Source: Hungatella sp. (lineage in GTDB: Bacteria > Bacillota > Clostridia > Lachnospirales > Lachnospiraceae). From it: a stretch of 43,496 bases of DNA. Both the position numbers and the translations under genes were made by a program. Each line of letters starts with the position of its first letter. Position 1 is the stretch's first letter. Positions 25,164-34,345 of the stretch are shown one piece after another. The stretch is taken from positions 1 through 43,496 of the forward strand of contig JAAWBS010000065.1 in the NCBI GenBank assembly GCA_022792815.1, read 5' to 3'. The notes under the pieces are model-generated. The model saw nothing but the letters and a program-made list of their open reading frames with translations. It made no database searches and was not told the origin of the DNA.

Positions 25164-25845
25164 TGCTCCTCAGCCTCCTCTCCAGTCTCTCCACGAAATA
25201 GCTGAATATCATCACCATCACCAGGTAGATCACTGCCGCCGCCATCAGAGGCATAAATGCGTTGTAGGTACGGCTTCGGATGATATCCGCGCCCTTGGTC
25301 AGGTCCTGAATCGCTATGTACCCGGCCACGGAGGTCTCCTTTAAGAGCACGATGAACTCATTGCCCAGGGCCGGAAGCACATTTTTAAATGCCTGGGGCA
25401 TAATGATGTAGCACATGGTCTGGGTGTAATTAAATCCCAGGCTGCGCCCCGCCTCGAACTGTCCGTTGTCGATGGACATGATGCCGCTTCGGAAGATCTC
25501 CGCCACATAAGCCCCCGAGTTGATCCCAAAGGCCAGCACCGACACCAAAACCTTATCAATCCTGGCGGAACCAAATACGACAAAGTAGATAATCATCAGC
25601 TGGATTAAAACCGGAGTCCCCCGGATCACCGTCAGATACACTCTGCACAGCAGATTCAGCACCCCAAGCTTATGGGTCTTGTCATAAGTGGAGCGGATAA
25701 TCGCCACCAAACACCCTAAGGCAATCCCCAAAAGCACTGCAAAAAAAGTAATCTTAATCGTGTTGCCAAGCCCGTCCACAATGTATTTCCAACGGTCATC
25801 CTCTATAAAATTCTGATAAAAATCCTCTCTGAATTTCTCACTCAT
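25153..25845 (-). CDS. Polar amino-acid ABC transporter permease
   Basis: A 230-residue permease with about five helices and the EAA coupling motif ([30 protein letters not shown]) that docks the ATPase. [12 protein letters not shown] and the [11 protein letters not shown] segment match the HisM/GlnP family. Only one permease gene exists, so it likely works as a homodimer. It lies 49 bases after the binding-protein gene and overlaps the ATPase. Confidence 0.93.
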   Translation of the reverse strand: MSEKFREDFYQNFIEDDRWKYIVDGLGNTIKITFFAVLLGIALGCLVAIIRSTYDKTHKLGVLNLLCRVYLTVIRGTPVLIQLMIIYFVVFGSARIDKVLVSVLAFGINSGAYVAEIFRSGIMSIDNGQFEAGRSLGFNYTQTMCYIIMPQAFKNVLPALGNEFIVLLKETSVAGYIAIQDLTKGADIIRSRTYNAFMPLMAAAVIYLVMVMIFSYFVERLERRLRSSDH

Positions 25846-25894
25846 CCCACTGGTCCCTTATCTGTTCTGCTGATTTTGAAAGTTCGGCCCCGCC

Positions 25895-26731
25895 TTACTC
25901 CGCGGAAATATATTTGTCGATGATCGCCTGCAGCTCGCCGGACTCCTTAAGCTCGCCAAGGGCCTTGTTCACCTTATCGAGAAGTTCTGTGTTGCCCTTC
26001 TTGATGGCGATGGCATACTCCTCCACAGTCAGAGGCTCGTCCAATATCTTGATTCCCTCATTCTGGGCTACAAATACCTTGGCCGGCTCAACGTCGATGA
26101 CCACGGCATCGATCTTGCCCTGCAGCATGGCCTGAACCGCCTCAAACCCCTTGTTGTAGCGCTCGATGGTGGATCCCTCCTCCTCATAGTCGGAAGCGTA
26201 GATATCCCCTGTGGTTCCCAGCTGAACGCCGATGTATTTGCCTGCCAGGTCATCGGGACCTGCGATGTCGCTGTCCTCTTTTACGATGATAACCTGAGAA
26301 GCAGTGGTATAAGTGTCAGTGAAATCTACATTCTTCAAGCGGTCCTCGCTCACAGTCATGCCTGCCACGCCGATGTCCGCCTTGCCGGACTCCAGTTCCG
26401 GGATGATGGAATCAAATGCGATATCGTCGATCTCCAGAGTCATGCCAAGCTTCGCTGCAATGGCCTCGGCCACCTCCACGTCGATTCCTACGATGCTTCC
26501 GCCGTCGTGGTATTCATATGGAGGGAACTCTGCATTGGTAGCCATAACCAGAACTCCGCCTGCGGCCTCCTCTGTCTTGGTGTCAGCCTCAGCCTTGGTC
26601 TCTGCGTCTGCTTTGGTCTCCGCTGCCGTAGTGTCCGCCCCTGCGGTCGGACCTGCCGTGGAAGAACCGCACCCGGTCAGGGACCCTGTCATCACTGCTG
26701 CCATAAAAAGTGCAAGTACCTGTTTTTTCAT
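25895..26731 (-). CDS. Polar amino-acid ABC transporter substrate-binding lipoprotein
   Basis: A 278-residue lipoprotein starting at ATG 26731 with AGGAGG; the upstream frame lacks an RBS. Lipobox LTGC places the lipid on C21. An alternating T-K-A-E/D low-complexity linker (about residues 30-55, repeats of the type ETKADAE) tethers the domain. The binding domain opens LVMATNAEFPPYEY, then GIDVEVAEAIAAKLGM and DIGVAGMTVSEDRLKNVDF, the family 3 signature for polar amino acids. The variable linker length could change between strains by slippage. It is the first gene of the operon. Confidence 0.93.
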   Translation of the reverse strand: MKKQVLALFMAAVMTGSLTGCGSSTAGPTAGADTTAAETKADAETKAEADTKTEEAAGGVLVMATNAEFPPYEYHDGGSIVGIDVEVAEAIAAKLGMTLEIDDIAFDSIIPELESGKADIGVAGMTVSEDRLKNVDFTDTYTTASQVIIVKEDSDIAGPDDLAGKYIGVQLGTTGDIYASDYEEEGSTIERYNKGFEAVQAMLQGKIDAVVIDVEPAKVFVAQNEGIKILDEPLTVEEYAIAIKKGNTELLDKVNKALGELKESGELQAIIDKYISAE

Positions 26732-26794
26732 AATTATGATCTCCTCCTCATATATATGCAACGCAATGCATAAACTTCACATTGCTAGTAATAC

Positions 26795-26822
26795 ATTATA
26801 TAGCATTTTACAAATTAATCAA
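26795..26822 (-). promoter_or_regulatory. Promoter of the amino-acid ABC operon
   Basis: TTGATT (26822-26817), 16-bp spacer, TATAAT (26800-26795) on the minus strand. A GCAATG/CATTGC hairpin lies in the leader before the RBS. Confidence 0.65.
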
Positions 26823-26862
26823 GTACAATTTTTACCAAAATACCGCATCAGTGGTGAATTCA

Positions 26863-26891
26863 TTGATTCTGCATAATATATAGAGTATAAT
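26863..26891 (+). promoter_or_regulatory. Promoter of the YwaF-like gene
   Basis: TTGATT (26863-26868), 17-bp spacer, TATAAT (26886-26891), 44 bases before the GTG start. Confidence 0.7.
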
Positions 26892-26935
26892 CGACTTTAA
26901 AAGACTACATGAATGTTTAGAAAGGAGGCCTCCCT

Positions 26936-27745
26936 GTGATCGGAAAACTGATAGCCCGGACTGCATGGCCCATGACGCCTCCTGCTCCATGGTCCCCTTT
27001 TCATATCATCCTCTCTCTCCTGGGCCTGGCCTGGTCCGTGTGCCTGACCAGACTGCTGTGCAGAAAATACTCCTCCGGTGATTTTCAGGGTTCCGGGACC
27101 GGGGCGGATAGGGCCGCGTTTATCTTGTGGACCTGCGGCCTGATTCTTGCCGCCAGTGAGCTCTATAAACAGTTGTTTCTGTATCAGGTGGTAAATAACG
27201 GGAGGTACGACTGGTGGTACTTCCCCTTTCAGCTGTGCAGCACGCCTATGTATCTATGCCTGGTCTATCCCCTTCTGCCCCAGGGAAGACCCAGGAAAGC
27301 CGCTGCCGTCTATCTCCAGTCTTTCGGCTTTTTAGGTGGAGTCATGGCACTGCTGGAACCTTCCGGCCTTATGCACCCCTACTGGACCCTGACCCTTCAC
27401 GGGCTTTTGTGGCATGTGATGCTGATCTTCATCGGCCTGTTCGTCACGGCCTCAGGTCTGGCCGACAGAAATCTCCGCAGTTTTCTGTGGACGCTTCCGC
27501 TGTTCTGGGTCTTCTGCCTCACAGCCACTGCCGTCAATATCCTGACAGGCGGCCTGGCGGACATGTTCTACATCTCCCCCTACTATCCGGTGACCCAGGC
27601 AGTGTTCCATGAGATCTCCCTGGCCGCAGGTATCCTGCCGGGCATCGCAGTCTACCTGATCTCCATCTGTGTCGGGGCCGCCCTGTGCCGTCTGCTGTTA
27701 AATCGCCTGTATCCGGAGCGCGAAAATTTTCCCGGCACGCTCTAA
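26936..27745 (+). CDS. YwaF/TMEM164-family integral membrane protein
   Basis: A 269-residue protein with six to seven hydrophobic helices. The conserved family stretch DWWYFPFQLCSTPMYLCL near residue 95 and LHGLLWHVMLIFIGLF near 150 match the YwaF (TIGR02206-like) family, which is related to eukaryotic TMEM164. The biochemical role in bacteria is not established. The start is GTG 26936 with AAAGGAGG. Monocistronic, with its own promoter, convergent with the polysaccharide deacetylase. Confidence 0.75.
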   Translation: MIGKLIARTAWPMTPPAPWSPFHIILSLLGLAWSVCLTRLLCRKYSSGDFQGSGTGADRAAFILWTCGLILAASELYKQLFLYQVVNNGRYDWWYFPFQLCSTPMYLCLVYPLLPQGRPRKAAAVYLQSFGFLGGVMALLEPSGLMHPYWTLTLHGLLWHVMLIFIGLFVTASGLADRNLRSFLWTLPLFWVFCLTATAVNILTGGLADMFYISPYYPVTQAVFHEISLAAGILPGIAVYLISICVGAALCRLLLNRLYPERENFPGTL

Positions 27746-27751
27746 GCCAAA

Positions 27752-27788
27752 TGCCGCAGCAGGACTCTCTGTCAGTCCGGCCGCGGCA
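27752..27788. terminator. Hairpin between convergent genes
   Basis: Imperfect stem TGCCGC...GCGGCA with inner GGACT/AGTCC pairs and a 7-nt loop, placed between two converging stops. U-rich tail is weak on both sides, so a bidirectional terminator is likely but not certain. Confidence 0.45.
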
Positions 27789-27805
27789 GGTCATATCTGT
27801 CTCTT

Positions 27806-28816
27806 TTATGGGCGGAAAGCCGAGTACATCCGCCCCCCCTGAAGACCGCCCCGGTACTGGGCCATCTCGCTGACCGTCACCAGCTGATACCCTCTCTCCA
27901 CCAGAGCCGGGATGATCTGTACCGCCGCTGCTCCCGTCTGGGCATACAGCTCGTGCATCAGCACGATATCCCCGTCTTTCACCGTTCCCAGGACCTTATC
28001 CACCGTGCTCTGGGTGTTCTTGGTCTTCCAGTCCAGGGTGTCGATGCTCCACATGATGATGGGGGCACTGACGTTGGCCAAAACCGTGGCATTCTTGTTG
28101 CCTCCCGGCAGACGGACCGTAGCCGGCGCCACACCGCTGGCCGCCTGGATGGCCTCGCTTCCCTTGTTGATCTGATACCGTATCTGTTCTGCATTCAGCT
28201 TATTCAGATACTTGTGCTCATAAGTATGATTGCCGATCTCATGTCCTTCAGCCGCCATCCGCTGCATCTCCGCTGCATAGGTCCCACATCGGTTGCCCAC
28301 CACATAGAAGGTGGCTTTCCCCCCATACTGTGCCATGCAGTCCATGATCTGGTTGCCCACCGGCGCAAAAGGACCGTCATCAAAAGTCAGGGCCACCATA
28401 GGGCGGCCGGGATCGATGGTTCTTCCGGAAACCGGCTGTTCTCCGGCACCTTCCTGATTCTCTCCCTCCAAAACGCCCTCTGTCTCCGGTTCGGTCTCCA
28501 AAACCTCGCCGTCCGTCTGCTCTGCCTGTCCTTCCTGCTGACCCGGATCCTGGGACTGCGCTGACTGGTCTTCCTGCCGGGGCACCGTCCCGGGCCCTTC
28601 CGGCAAAGCCGCCGTCTCCTCCGGCTTTATCCCGGGCTGTTCATGGATCTCTCCGTTCTCGTCGACCCACTGAGCCACCCCCGGCCCCTTGTCCATGTTA
28701 ATCCACTCATTTCTCGGTGCATCCTGATTCTCTTCCTCTGCCAGTACTGTCCCTGCCGACATAAGCGTCAGCGCCGCTGCCACACAGACAGCCGTCCACA
28801 AGCTTTTCTTCTTCAT
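27806..28816 (-). CDS. Secreted polysaccharide deacetylase (NodB domain)
   Basis: A 336-residue exported enzyme. ATG 28816 begins a signal peptide (MKKKSLW, hydrophobic core, VLA at about 24-26). An acidic E/Q/P-rich spacer of about 110 residues follows, then the NodB domain: VALTFDDGPFAP (motif 1, catalytic aspartate), GHEIGNHTYEH (metal histidines), ATVRLPGGNKN (motif 3), and MHELYAQTG near the end. Such enzymes remove N-acetyl groups from peptidoglycan or other polymers, often giving lysozyme resistance. The long linker and lack of anchor suggest wall association through its acidic region or secretion. Confidence 0.9.
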   Translation of the reverse strand: MKKKSLWTAVCVAAALTLMSAGTVLAEEENQDAPRNEWINMDKGPGVAQWVDENGEIHEQPGIKPEETAALPEGPGTVPRQEDQSAQSQDPGQQEGQAEQTDGEVLETEPETEGVLEGENQEGAGEQPVSGRTIDPGRPMVALTFDDGPFAPVGNQIMDCMAQYGGKATFYVVGNRCGTYAAEMQRMAAEGHEIGNHTYEHKYLNKLNAEQIRYQINKGSEAIQAASGVAPATVRLPGGNKNATVLANVSAPIIMWSIDTLDWKTKNTQSTVDKVLGTVKDGDIVLMHELYAQTGAAAVQIIPALVERGYQLVTVSEMAQYRGGLQGGRMYSAFRP

Positions 28817-28899
28817 AGCTTCCTGCTCTTGCTCCTCCCTTGACCATAATCTGTCAGACACTTCACCGCACGTCTCTGCCGTGAATCCGACCTTCCCTT

Positions 28900-28928
28900 A
28901 GATTAGTCCAATCTCCGGGAAAAAGCAA
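28900..28928 (-). promoter_or_regulatory. Promoter of the polysaccharide deacetylase gene
   Basis: TTGCTT (28928-28923), 17-bp spacer, TAATCT (28905-28900) on the minus strand. Confidence 0.55.
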
Positions 28929-29048
28929 GCCCTTTCCGCTAACCTTAAGAGAACCTTTATATATTGGAGGGGGATTCAGAAAGCCCCTGACACAGGAAGA
29001 CTATGTTCCACACTCAATCCTATCCGAACAATAGCAGGCACAATCATC
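28929..29048. other. Intergenic spacer, nothing recognised
   Basis: Lies between the sulfatase stop and the deacetylase promoter. A short GGGG/CCCC pairing is present but no U-tail; no terminator could be supported for the sulfatase operon. Confidence 0.5.
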
Positions 29049-30527
29049 TCAAGTATGGTCTCTCATAACCCCGGGCCCAAACTGTGCCAGCGCCGTGGTG
29101 ATATAGGGGTCCCCCAGACCGTCCCTGTGGTCATAGGCAAACCGCCACAGCTTCTCATACATGCCTCGAACCACAGGCTGGTACCCGCCCTCCCGGATCA
29201 GATTTCTCATACAGTCCGGGTCCTTTTTTCTGTCATAGAGCTCATCATAGTCAAATGCATTGAAGACAAAATGAAAATCCTCTGTAAACACACTCCTCTG
29301 GATCCCGTAACACTCGTTGCCGTTGGTCTGAGTGTAAACCTCTCTTCTCCACGTCTTTGGCCTGGTTCCCTCCAGGAAGGGAACCAGGGACATGCCTGAG
29401 AGTCGGTTCTCCCTTTGAATTCCTGCCAGTTCCAGGATGGTGGGAGCATAATCCACCAGACAGACCGGTTCTTCCACCACCCTGTTCTCTTCCCCGCAGG
29501 CTGCCTGGATTCCCCCGAAGCCTGCCACGCTGCAGATATGGTATGCCTCCTCAAAACATGGCAGCCCCTTGGTCCAGAGTCCGTGAGCCCCGGCGTAATC
29601 TCCATGGTCCGACAGGTAGAAGACGATGGTGTCATCCAGAAGCTTCTCCTCTTTAAGCGTATCCAGAATCCGGCCGAAGAGGGCATCCTCATAGCTGCAG
29701 AACCCGTAGTAGTGGCGCAGGGCCTCCTCCTGCTCCTTCCTGTCGAGAATCCCGAACCGCTCCCTGGTTCTTCGGTACAGCCCCGGCTTGTCCTCCATCT
29801 CATCGCCAAAGGAATCCGGAAGCCTCACACTGCCCTCCGGGTAAAGCTCCACATACTGTCCTGGCACAACATAGGGGTCATGAGGACCTTTGGGGCCCAC
29901 GTACAGGCAGAAGGGGCGGCTTTTGTCCATGTCTTTCAGCCACTTACAGGCGCAAGAGACCACTTCCTCATCGCCGTAGGGATCTTCTCTCTCCCCGTAG
30001 AGCCGGTAAGAAGGATAGCCCGGGCGAGGGATGGACCCGGGGCCCTGCTTCACCGCCTCGTCAGGGTAATTGCCGGTCTCAAGCCACCTGTAGTCCCTCA
30101 TGTCCGGCCGCCTCTCCCATCTCCCAAAGGGCCTCTTAAGCCCGGGCAGGTACAGTCTGCTGTCAAATCCATACGCCTCAGGCCCGGCCTCCGCGCTCAC
30201 ATGCCATTTGCCGCTGAAATACATCTCATACCCTGCCTCACGAAGCTCCTGGGAGAACAGCCTGACACCGTCATACAGTCCGTGGGACAGCGCCCCTGCC
30301 AGATCCACATTGTTCCACACCCCGTGTTCTGACGGATAGAGGCCGGTAAAAAAGCTGGCCCGGCTGGGACAGCAATGGGGAGCCGGACAGAAGGCCTGCT
30401 CAAAGGATACCCCGTTGGCTTTTAACCGTTCCAGATTCGGCATATGGACTCCGCTTCCTGCCCTCTGAGTCAATCCGGCCTGCTGATCCGTCATAAAAAT
30501 AAGAAAATTCGGTCTTCCGTTCCTCAC
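29049..30527 (-). CDS. Sulfatase, cysteine type
   Basis: A 492-residue arylsulfatase-fold enzyme. The N-terminus RPNFLIFMTDQQ supplies the metal aspartates; HCCPSRASFFTGLYPSEHG is the active-site signature (C-x-P-S-R), whose first cysteine must be turned into formylglycine. YLSDHGDYAGAHGLW supplies further metal ligands. Cysteine-type enzymes in anaerobes are matured by a radical SAM enzyme (anSME), none of which is in the window. GTG 30527 follows GGGAGG at 7 bases and is preferred to the earlier in-frame ATG, which would overlap the GDPD gene. It has no signal peptide, so it acts inside the cell on imported sulfated substrate. Last gene of the operon. Confidence 0.9.
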   Translation of the reverse strand: MRNGRPNFLIFMTDQQAGLTQRAGSGVHMPNLERLKANGVSFEQAFCPAPHCCPSRASFFTGLYPSEHGVWNNVDLAGALSHGLYDGVRLFSQELREAGYEMYFSGKWHVSAEAGPEAYGFDSRLYLPGLKRPFGRWERRPDMRDYRWLETGNYPDEAVKQGPGSIPRPGYPSYRLYGEREDPYGDEEVVSCACKWLKDMDKSRPFCLYVGPKGPHDPYVVPGQYVELYPEGSVRLPDSFGDEMEDKPGLYRRTRERFGILDRKEQEEALRHYYGFCSYEDALFGRILDTLKEEKLLDDTIVFYLSDHGDYAGAHGLWTKGLPCFEEAYHICSVAGFGGIQAACGEENRVVEEPVCLVDYAPTILELAGIQRENRLSGMSLVPFLEGTRPKTWRREVYTQTNGNECYGIQRSVFTEDFHFVFNAFDYDELYDRKKDPDCMRNLIREGGYQPVVRGMYEKLWRFAYDHRDGLGDPYITTALAQFGPGVMRDHT

Positions 30528-30547
30528 CCCGGTCCCTCCCCTCTCGC

Positions 30548-31420
30548 TCAAACGCTCTGCCCCCAATCCCCGTCTCCCCTCGTCCGCGCCCTGGACAGGC
30601 GTCCGGTCTCCTCAAGCCACTGTCTTGCCATGGCCACCCAGTCTGTCTGCATAAAGTCATATCCTCTGTCTGCGATCCACCCCCAGCCCTCCTCAGGTCC
30701 CTCCAAAAGGGCTCTGTCGTCGTTGTGGCCTGCCGACAGCACGGTCAGATAATTGTAGACGATCGCATTGCACCACACCAGCCTGCCGCAGCGGTGTTCT
30801 CTCTCTATAAACTCCCGGGAGGCAAAGGGATGGTCCTCTGTCCGAAACAGAACCTCGTTCCCGATATAATTCAGTCTGCGCTCCGCGACTCTCTCGATCT
30901 CCTCCGGCGTCTTCACCATAGCCATGTAGGGAATATCCGGACAATACCTCTCTATGAGCTCCAGATTCATCTCCTCCGGCGCGGTCTTCACCAGGATCTG
31001 GCCCGCCATCCCCCGCTCCCGAACAGCCGCGGCGATCTCTTCCGGATTGTCACAGAATTTATCGATGTTGATAAAGCACCGGCCCCTAAACCGATCCAGA
31101 ACCTCAGAGAGCTCCTCGATTCCAAATTGGGTCTCCACATTGTCAATATTCACATACCGAAGTTCTTTGATCTGGGCCCCGGTCATCTCTCTGACGGAGA
31201 TCCTCCGGTTCAGATGAGCCGGTTCCATGCCGGGGTGGAACACAAAAAGACGGCCGTCCAGGCTTTTGTCCACATCAATCTCTATCATATCCGCCCCCTG
31301 TCTCAGGGCTGTCTCGTAGGCAGCGCTGGTATTGCAGGGGATGTTGCCTCCCCACACGCCACGATGGGCCACCAGGATCAATTTCCGTGCCGCCAATTGC
31401 TTTAAATCAAACTCCATCAT
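30548..31420 (-). CDS. Glycerophosphodiester phosphodiesterase family protein
   Basis: A 290-residue protein of the GDPD TIM-barrel family: ILVAHRGVWGGNIPCNT near residue 15, MIEIDVDKSLDGRLFVFHPG with the catalytic E, D and H, then FINIDKF. These enzymes split glycerophosphodiesters into an alcohol and glycerol-3-phosphate using a divalent metal. The 'NIPCNT' loop replaces the commoner 'xxPENT', and the sequence departs from the usual in its second half, so a related phosphodiester substrate is possible. It lies 49 bases after the esterase and 20 before the sulfatase; no signal peptide. Confidence 0.86.
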   Translation of the reverse strand: MMEFDLKQLAARKLILVAHRGVWGGNIPCNTSAAYETALRQGADMIEIDVDKSLDGRLFVFHPGMEPAHLNRRISVREMTGAQIKELRYVNIDNVETQFGIEELSEVLDRFRGRCFINIDKFCDNPEEIAAAVRERGMAGQILVKTAPEEMNLELIERYCPDIPYMAMVKTPEEIERVAERRLNYIGNEVLFRTEDHPFASREFIEREHRCGRLVWCNAIVYNYLTVLSAGHNDDRALLEGPEEGWGWIADRGYDFMQTDWVAMARQWLEETGRLSRARTRGDGDWGQSV

Positions 31421-31469
31421 ATTTTCCGCACCTTTTTATCTGTGTCCTGTCGGACGGCAATCCGACTCC

Positions 31470-32387
31470 TCATGTTACCGCCCCTTTTGTCTTTTCCACA
31501 AAGAAATCGATCATCTTCTGATTGGCTTTACTGCTCTCCGGGTACTCATGGTGAAGCACATTAAAGACATGGCCCAGCGCCCGGTCCTCAGAAGGCGGCC
31601 ACTGCACAAACAGATGATCCGCCTGATGCTCTGCAAGCAGCCGATGAAGCCTTCTCGCCTGAGGGTAATGGATCCGATCCTCCTCTGTGGTCAGCAGAAA
31701 GACGGGCGGCAGTTTACAGACGCCGACCACATCCTCCCAGCCGGAGCAGTTCCACAGGGGAGAAATCGTCGGCTCCATCCCATAGATCATCCGGCACCGC
31801 TGCCGCCTCAGCGGATCCGGATCCGACTCCATATCCTTTAGGCTGGCAGGGCACACCAGACCCAGAGCCCGGATCTCTCCCTTCAGAGGCAAAACCCGAT
31901 ACCGTCTCTGATACTCCAAAGAATCCGCGATGGCGCAAATCAGAAAAGCCAGATGGCCTCCCGCCGAATCCCCGGTGACACACAGGCGTCTCCCGTCATA
32001 TCCATACTCGCCCCCGTGGTCAAAGCACCAGTTGAGAGCCTCAGCAATATCCCTGATCTGCCCCCGAAGATCCGTGTCCGGCACCAGAGTATAGTTTAAG
32101 TCAATCACCACAAATCCCCTGGCGGCCAGATCCATACAGTAATACTCATTCAGCTCCTTATTGCCGTACATCCAGCCGCCGCCATGGATATCCACGATCA
32201 CGGGAAGTACCCCCGCTTCCCCCTCCGGTCGAAACACATCCAGCCGATGCTGCCACCGTCCCGACGGCAGATACTCCAGATCCCTTATCCCAGTCACTCC
32301 CGCCGGCGGACTCTGCCCCGCCTTCCTGGCCGCGTCCCTGGCCTCGTGATCCTCCCACTGCCTGATCACCTGCTCCCGAAGTCCCAT
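31470..32387 (-). CDS. Alpha/beta hydrolase, HSL-type esterase
   Basis: A 305-residue alpha/beta hydrolase of the hormone-sensitive-lipase-like branch: oxyanion motif DIHGGGWMYGN near 70, nucleophile elbow TGDSAGGHLAF near 145, acid in LLTTEEDRIHYP, and catalytic histidine in LGHVFNVL. No signal peptide, so it acts on short acyl esters inside the cell, for example removing acetyl groups from imported sugars. It sits in the ABC operon between the second permease and the GDPD gene. Confidence 0.88.
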   Translation of the reverse strand: MGLREQVIRQWEDHEARDAARKAGQSPPAGVTGIRDLEYLPSGRWQHRLDVFRPEGEAGVLPVIVDIHGGGWMYGNKELNEYYCMDLAARGFVVIDLNYTLVPDTDLRGQIRDIAEALNWCFDHGGEYGYDGRRLCVTGDSAGGHLAFLICAIADSLEYQRRYRVLPLKGEIRALGLVCPASLKDMESDPDPLRRQRCRMIYGMEPTISPLWNCSGWEDVVGVCKLPPVFLLTTEEDRIHYPQARRLHRLLAEHQADHLFVQWPPSEDRALGHVFNVLHHEYPESSKANQKMIDFFVEKTKGAVT

Positions 32388-32500
32388 CTCTCTCCTCTCT
32401 CCTTCTCCCTCTTATTCCTCACCACTGCCATACCCATTTGCGAAACCCGAGCCTGGCTGAAGCTTCTGACAATCTATTCCAGGAAAAGCCCTTACACCCT

Positions 32501-33355
32501 CTACCCCTTTGTCCCCGAATACGCCACCCCTTCCATAAAGTAGTTCTGACACACGGCATACATGACAAACATGGGAAGGATAGCCAGAACCCCTGCTGCC
32601 ATCAGCAGCTGATACTCGGTGCCCTGGCTGCTCTGCATGGTAGCAATGGCCACGGAGAGCACTCTCATCTTGTCCGTGCTGGTAGCCAAAAGAGGCCACA
32701 GCAGATCATTCCAAGACCACAGCACATTGAGCACCGTGATGGCGATCAGCCCGTTTTTGCACAGCGGCAGATCGATCTTCCAGTAGATCTGAAAGAAGGA
32801 GCAGCCGTCCAGCTTGGCCGCATCGTCTAAGTCCTTGGGCAGAGAGGTAAAAAACTGGCGCAGCATAAAGCAGGTGTAGACACTGAACAGGTTGGGCACC
32901 ACGATTCCCTTAAGCGTATCCACCCAGCCGATACGGCTGATCATGATATACTTGGGGAGCATGGTCATCTGGGGCGGCACCATGTACACGATTAAAAGCA
33001 GGCCGAACAGCAGATTTTTCCCCGGAAACTCCATGCGGGCAAAGGTAAATGCCGCCAGAGAAGCGATCAGCGTCATCAGAGTCACGGTGGTGACCGTGAC
33101 GATAACGGTATTTCTATAATAGCGCAGAAAATCCAGTTTCTCCAGCACCGTCACGTAATTGTCAAACTTCCACTCCGACGGCAGCCATATGATGGGCAGG
33201 GTGATGGTCTCCTTGTAGGTCTTAAAAGAAGTGAGGATCATCCACAAAAACGGGATCAGCATGATCGCGGACCCTGCAATGAGAACCAGATAGATGGCGA
33301 TCTGCGCCGGCTTTCCTTTCGATTTCTGTCTCATCGTTCTCTCCTTATCAGTCAT
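32501..33355 (-). CDS. Carbohydrate ABC transporter permease, MalG type
   Basis: A 284-residue permease with six helices, YLVLIAGSAIMLIPFLWMILTSFKT at the start and the EAA motif DDAAKLDGCSFFQIYWKIDLPLCKNG near 190 that binds a shared ATPase. The MalG-type ending LPMFVMYAVCQNYFMEGVAYSGTKG is characteristic. It overlaps the upstream permease by 8 bases. No ATPase gene is present in the operon, so the general MsmK-type ATPase elsewhere would energise it. Confidence 0.93.
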   Translation of the reverse strand: MTDKERTMRQKSKGKPAQIAIYLVLIAGSAIMLIPFLWMILTSFKTYKETITLPIIWLPSEWKFDNYVTVLEKLDFLRYYRNTVIVTVTTVTLMTLIASLAAFTFARMEFPGKNLLFGLLLIVYMVPPQMTMLPKYIMISRIGWVDTLKGIVVPNLFSVYTCFMLRQFFTSLPKDLDDAAKLDGCSFFQIYWKIDLPLCKNGLIAITVLNVLWSWNDLLWPLLATSTDKMRVLSVAIATMQSSQGTEYQLLMAAGVLAILPMFVMYAVCQNYFMEGVAYSGTKG

Positions 33356-34250
33356 AATTCACCCATTTCTTCTGAAGCTTAAACTGGACAAAGGTCATCG
33401 CCATGATGATCCCCAAAAGCACGGTGGATTCCGCCGAAGCCGTCCCCATATCCAGCCGTGTGAAGGCGTTAAAGTAGATGCCGTATACCATAGTCCGGAT
33501 GGCTGCCAGAAGAGGGCCTCCGCTGGTCCAGTTATTTTTCCCCACAAACATGTACACCAGGTCAAACTGGCGCATAGCCTTCATGATTCCCATGGTCAGA
33601 AGAAAGAAGACCGACGGGGAGATCAGAGGAAATGTGATGTGCCTGAAAAGCCGGAACCCTTTTGCACCGTCCAGAGCCGCAGACTCATACATCTCCCTGG
33701 AGATGCCCTGCATGGCCGCCAGCAGAATGATAGTGTTGTAGCCGATGCCGCTCCAGACACTGACCAGAATCATGGAACACATGATAAAATCCGGATCCGA
33801 GATCCAGGACGGAGTCGGCAGCCCCAAAGCCCCCAGAGCGATGTTGACCAGGCCGAACTTGGTATTCAGCAGCCATTTCCACACCATAGCCACCGCTGTG
33901 GGCATGACGATGTTGGGCAGAAAATAGATGATGCGGAAGGCTCCCTTTCCCCTGATGTTTCTGCTCAAAAGGTTTGCCACAGCCAGGGAAAAGATCAGAG
34001 TCACCGGCAGGGAGATCAAAGCGAAAACCAGGGTGTTGCGGATCTCACAGAGCATATTGGGGGAGGTAAACACGGAAATATAATTTTTAAACCCCACAAA
34101 TCCCCCAAAGCCTGTCAAAAGCTGCCAGTCTGTGACAGACAGGAAAAAGGAGTACAGGATGGGGAAGATACCAAATATGATCTGGCCGATATAGAGAGGG
34201 GCGATAAACAGATAGGCCCACATCCATTCGGCTTTGAAACGTTTTTTCAT
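33348..34250 (-). CDS. Carbohydrate ABC transporter permease, MalF type
   Basis: A 300-residue permease with six helices; WMWAYLFIAPLYIGQIIFGIFPILYSF is the usual first helix and MYESAALDGAKGFRLFRHITFPLISPS the EAA coupling loop. It pairs with the MalG-type permease to form the channel. It starts 96 bases after the binding-protein gene, with a hairpin (34275-34301) between, a typical arrangement letting the binding protein be made in excess. Confidence 0.93.
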   Translation of the reverse strand: MKKRFKAEWMWAYLFIAPLYIGQIIFGIFPILYSFFLSVTDWQLLTGFGGFVGFKNYISVFTSPNMLCEIRNTLVFALISLPVTLIFSLAVANLLSRNIRGKGAFRIIYFLPNIVMPTAVAMVWKWLLNTKFGLVNIALGALGLPTPSWISDPDFIMCSMILVSVWSGIGYNTIILLAAMQGISREMYESAALDGAKGFRLFRHITFPLISPSVFFLLTMGIMKAMRQFDLVYMFVGKNNWTSGGPLLAAIRTMVYGIYFNAFTRLDMGTASAESTVLLGIIMAMTFVQFKLQKKWVNYD

Positions 34251-34274
34251 AGATAATTCCCTCTCAAATGCTGC

Positions 34275-34301
34275 GGGAAGCCGCTTCCCATGCCGCTTCC
34301 C
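34275..34301 (-). other. Intercistronic hairpin between binding protein and permease
   Basis: GGGAAG/CTTCCC arms (6 bp, 3-nt loop), with a second alternative copy of one arm at 34296-34301. It could stabilise the 5' part of the message or terminate partly. Confidence 0.5.
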
Positions 34302-34345
34302 ACAGTTTGCCTCGTCGCGTTTTGCCGGTTAAAGAAACAATGCCC

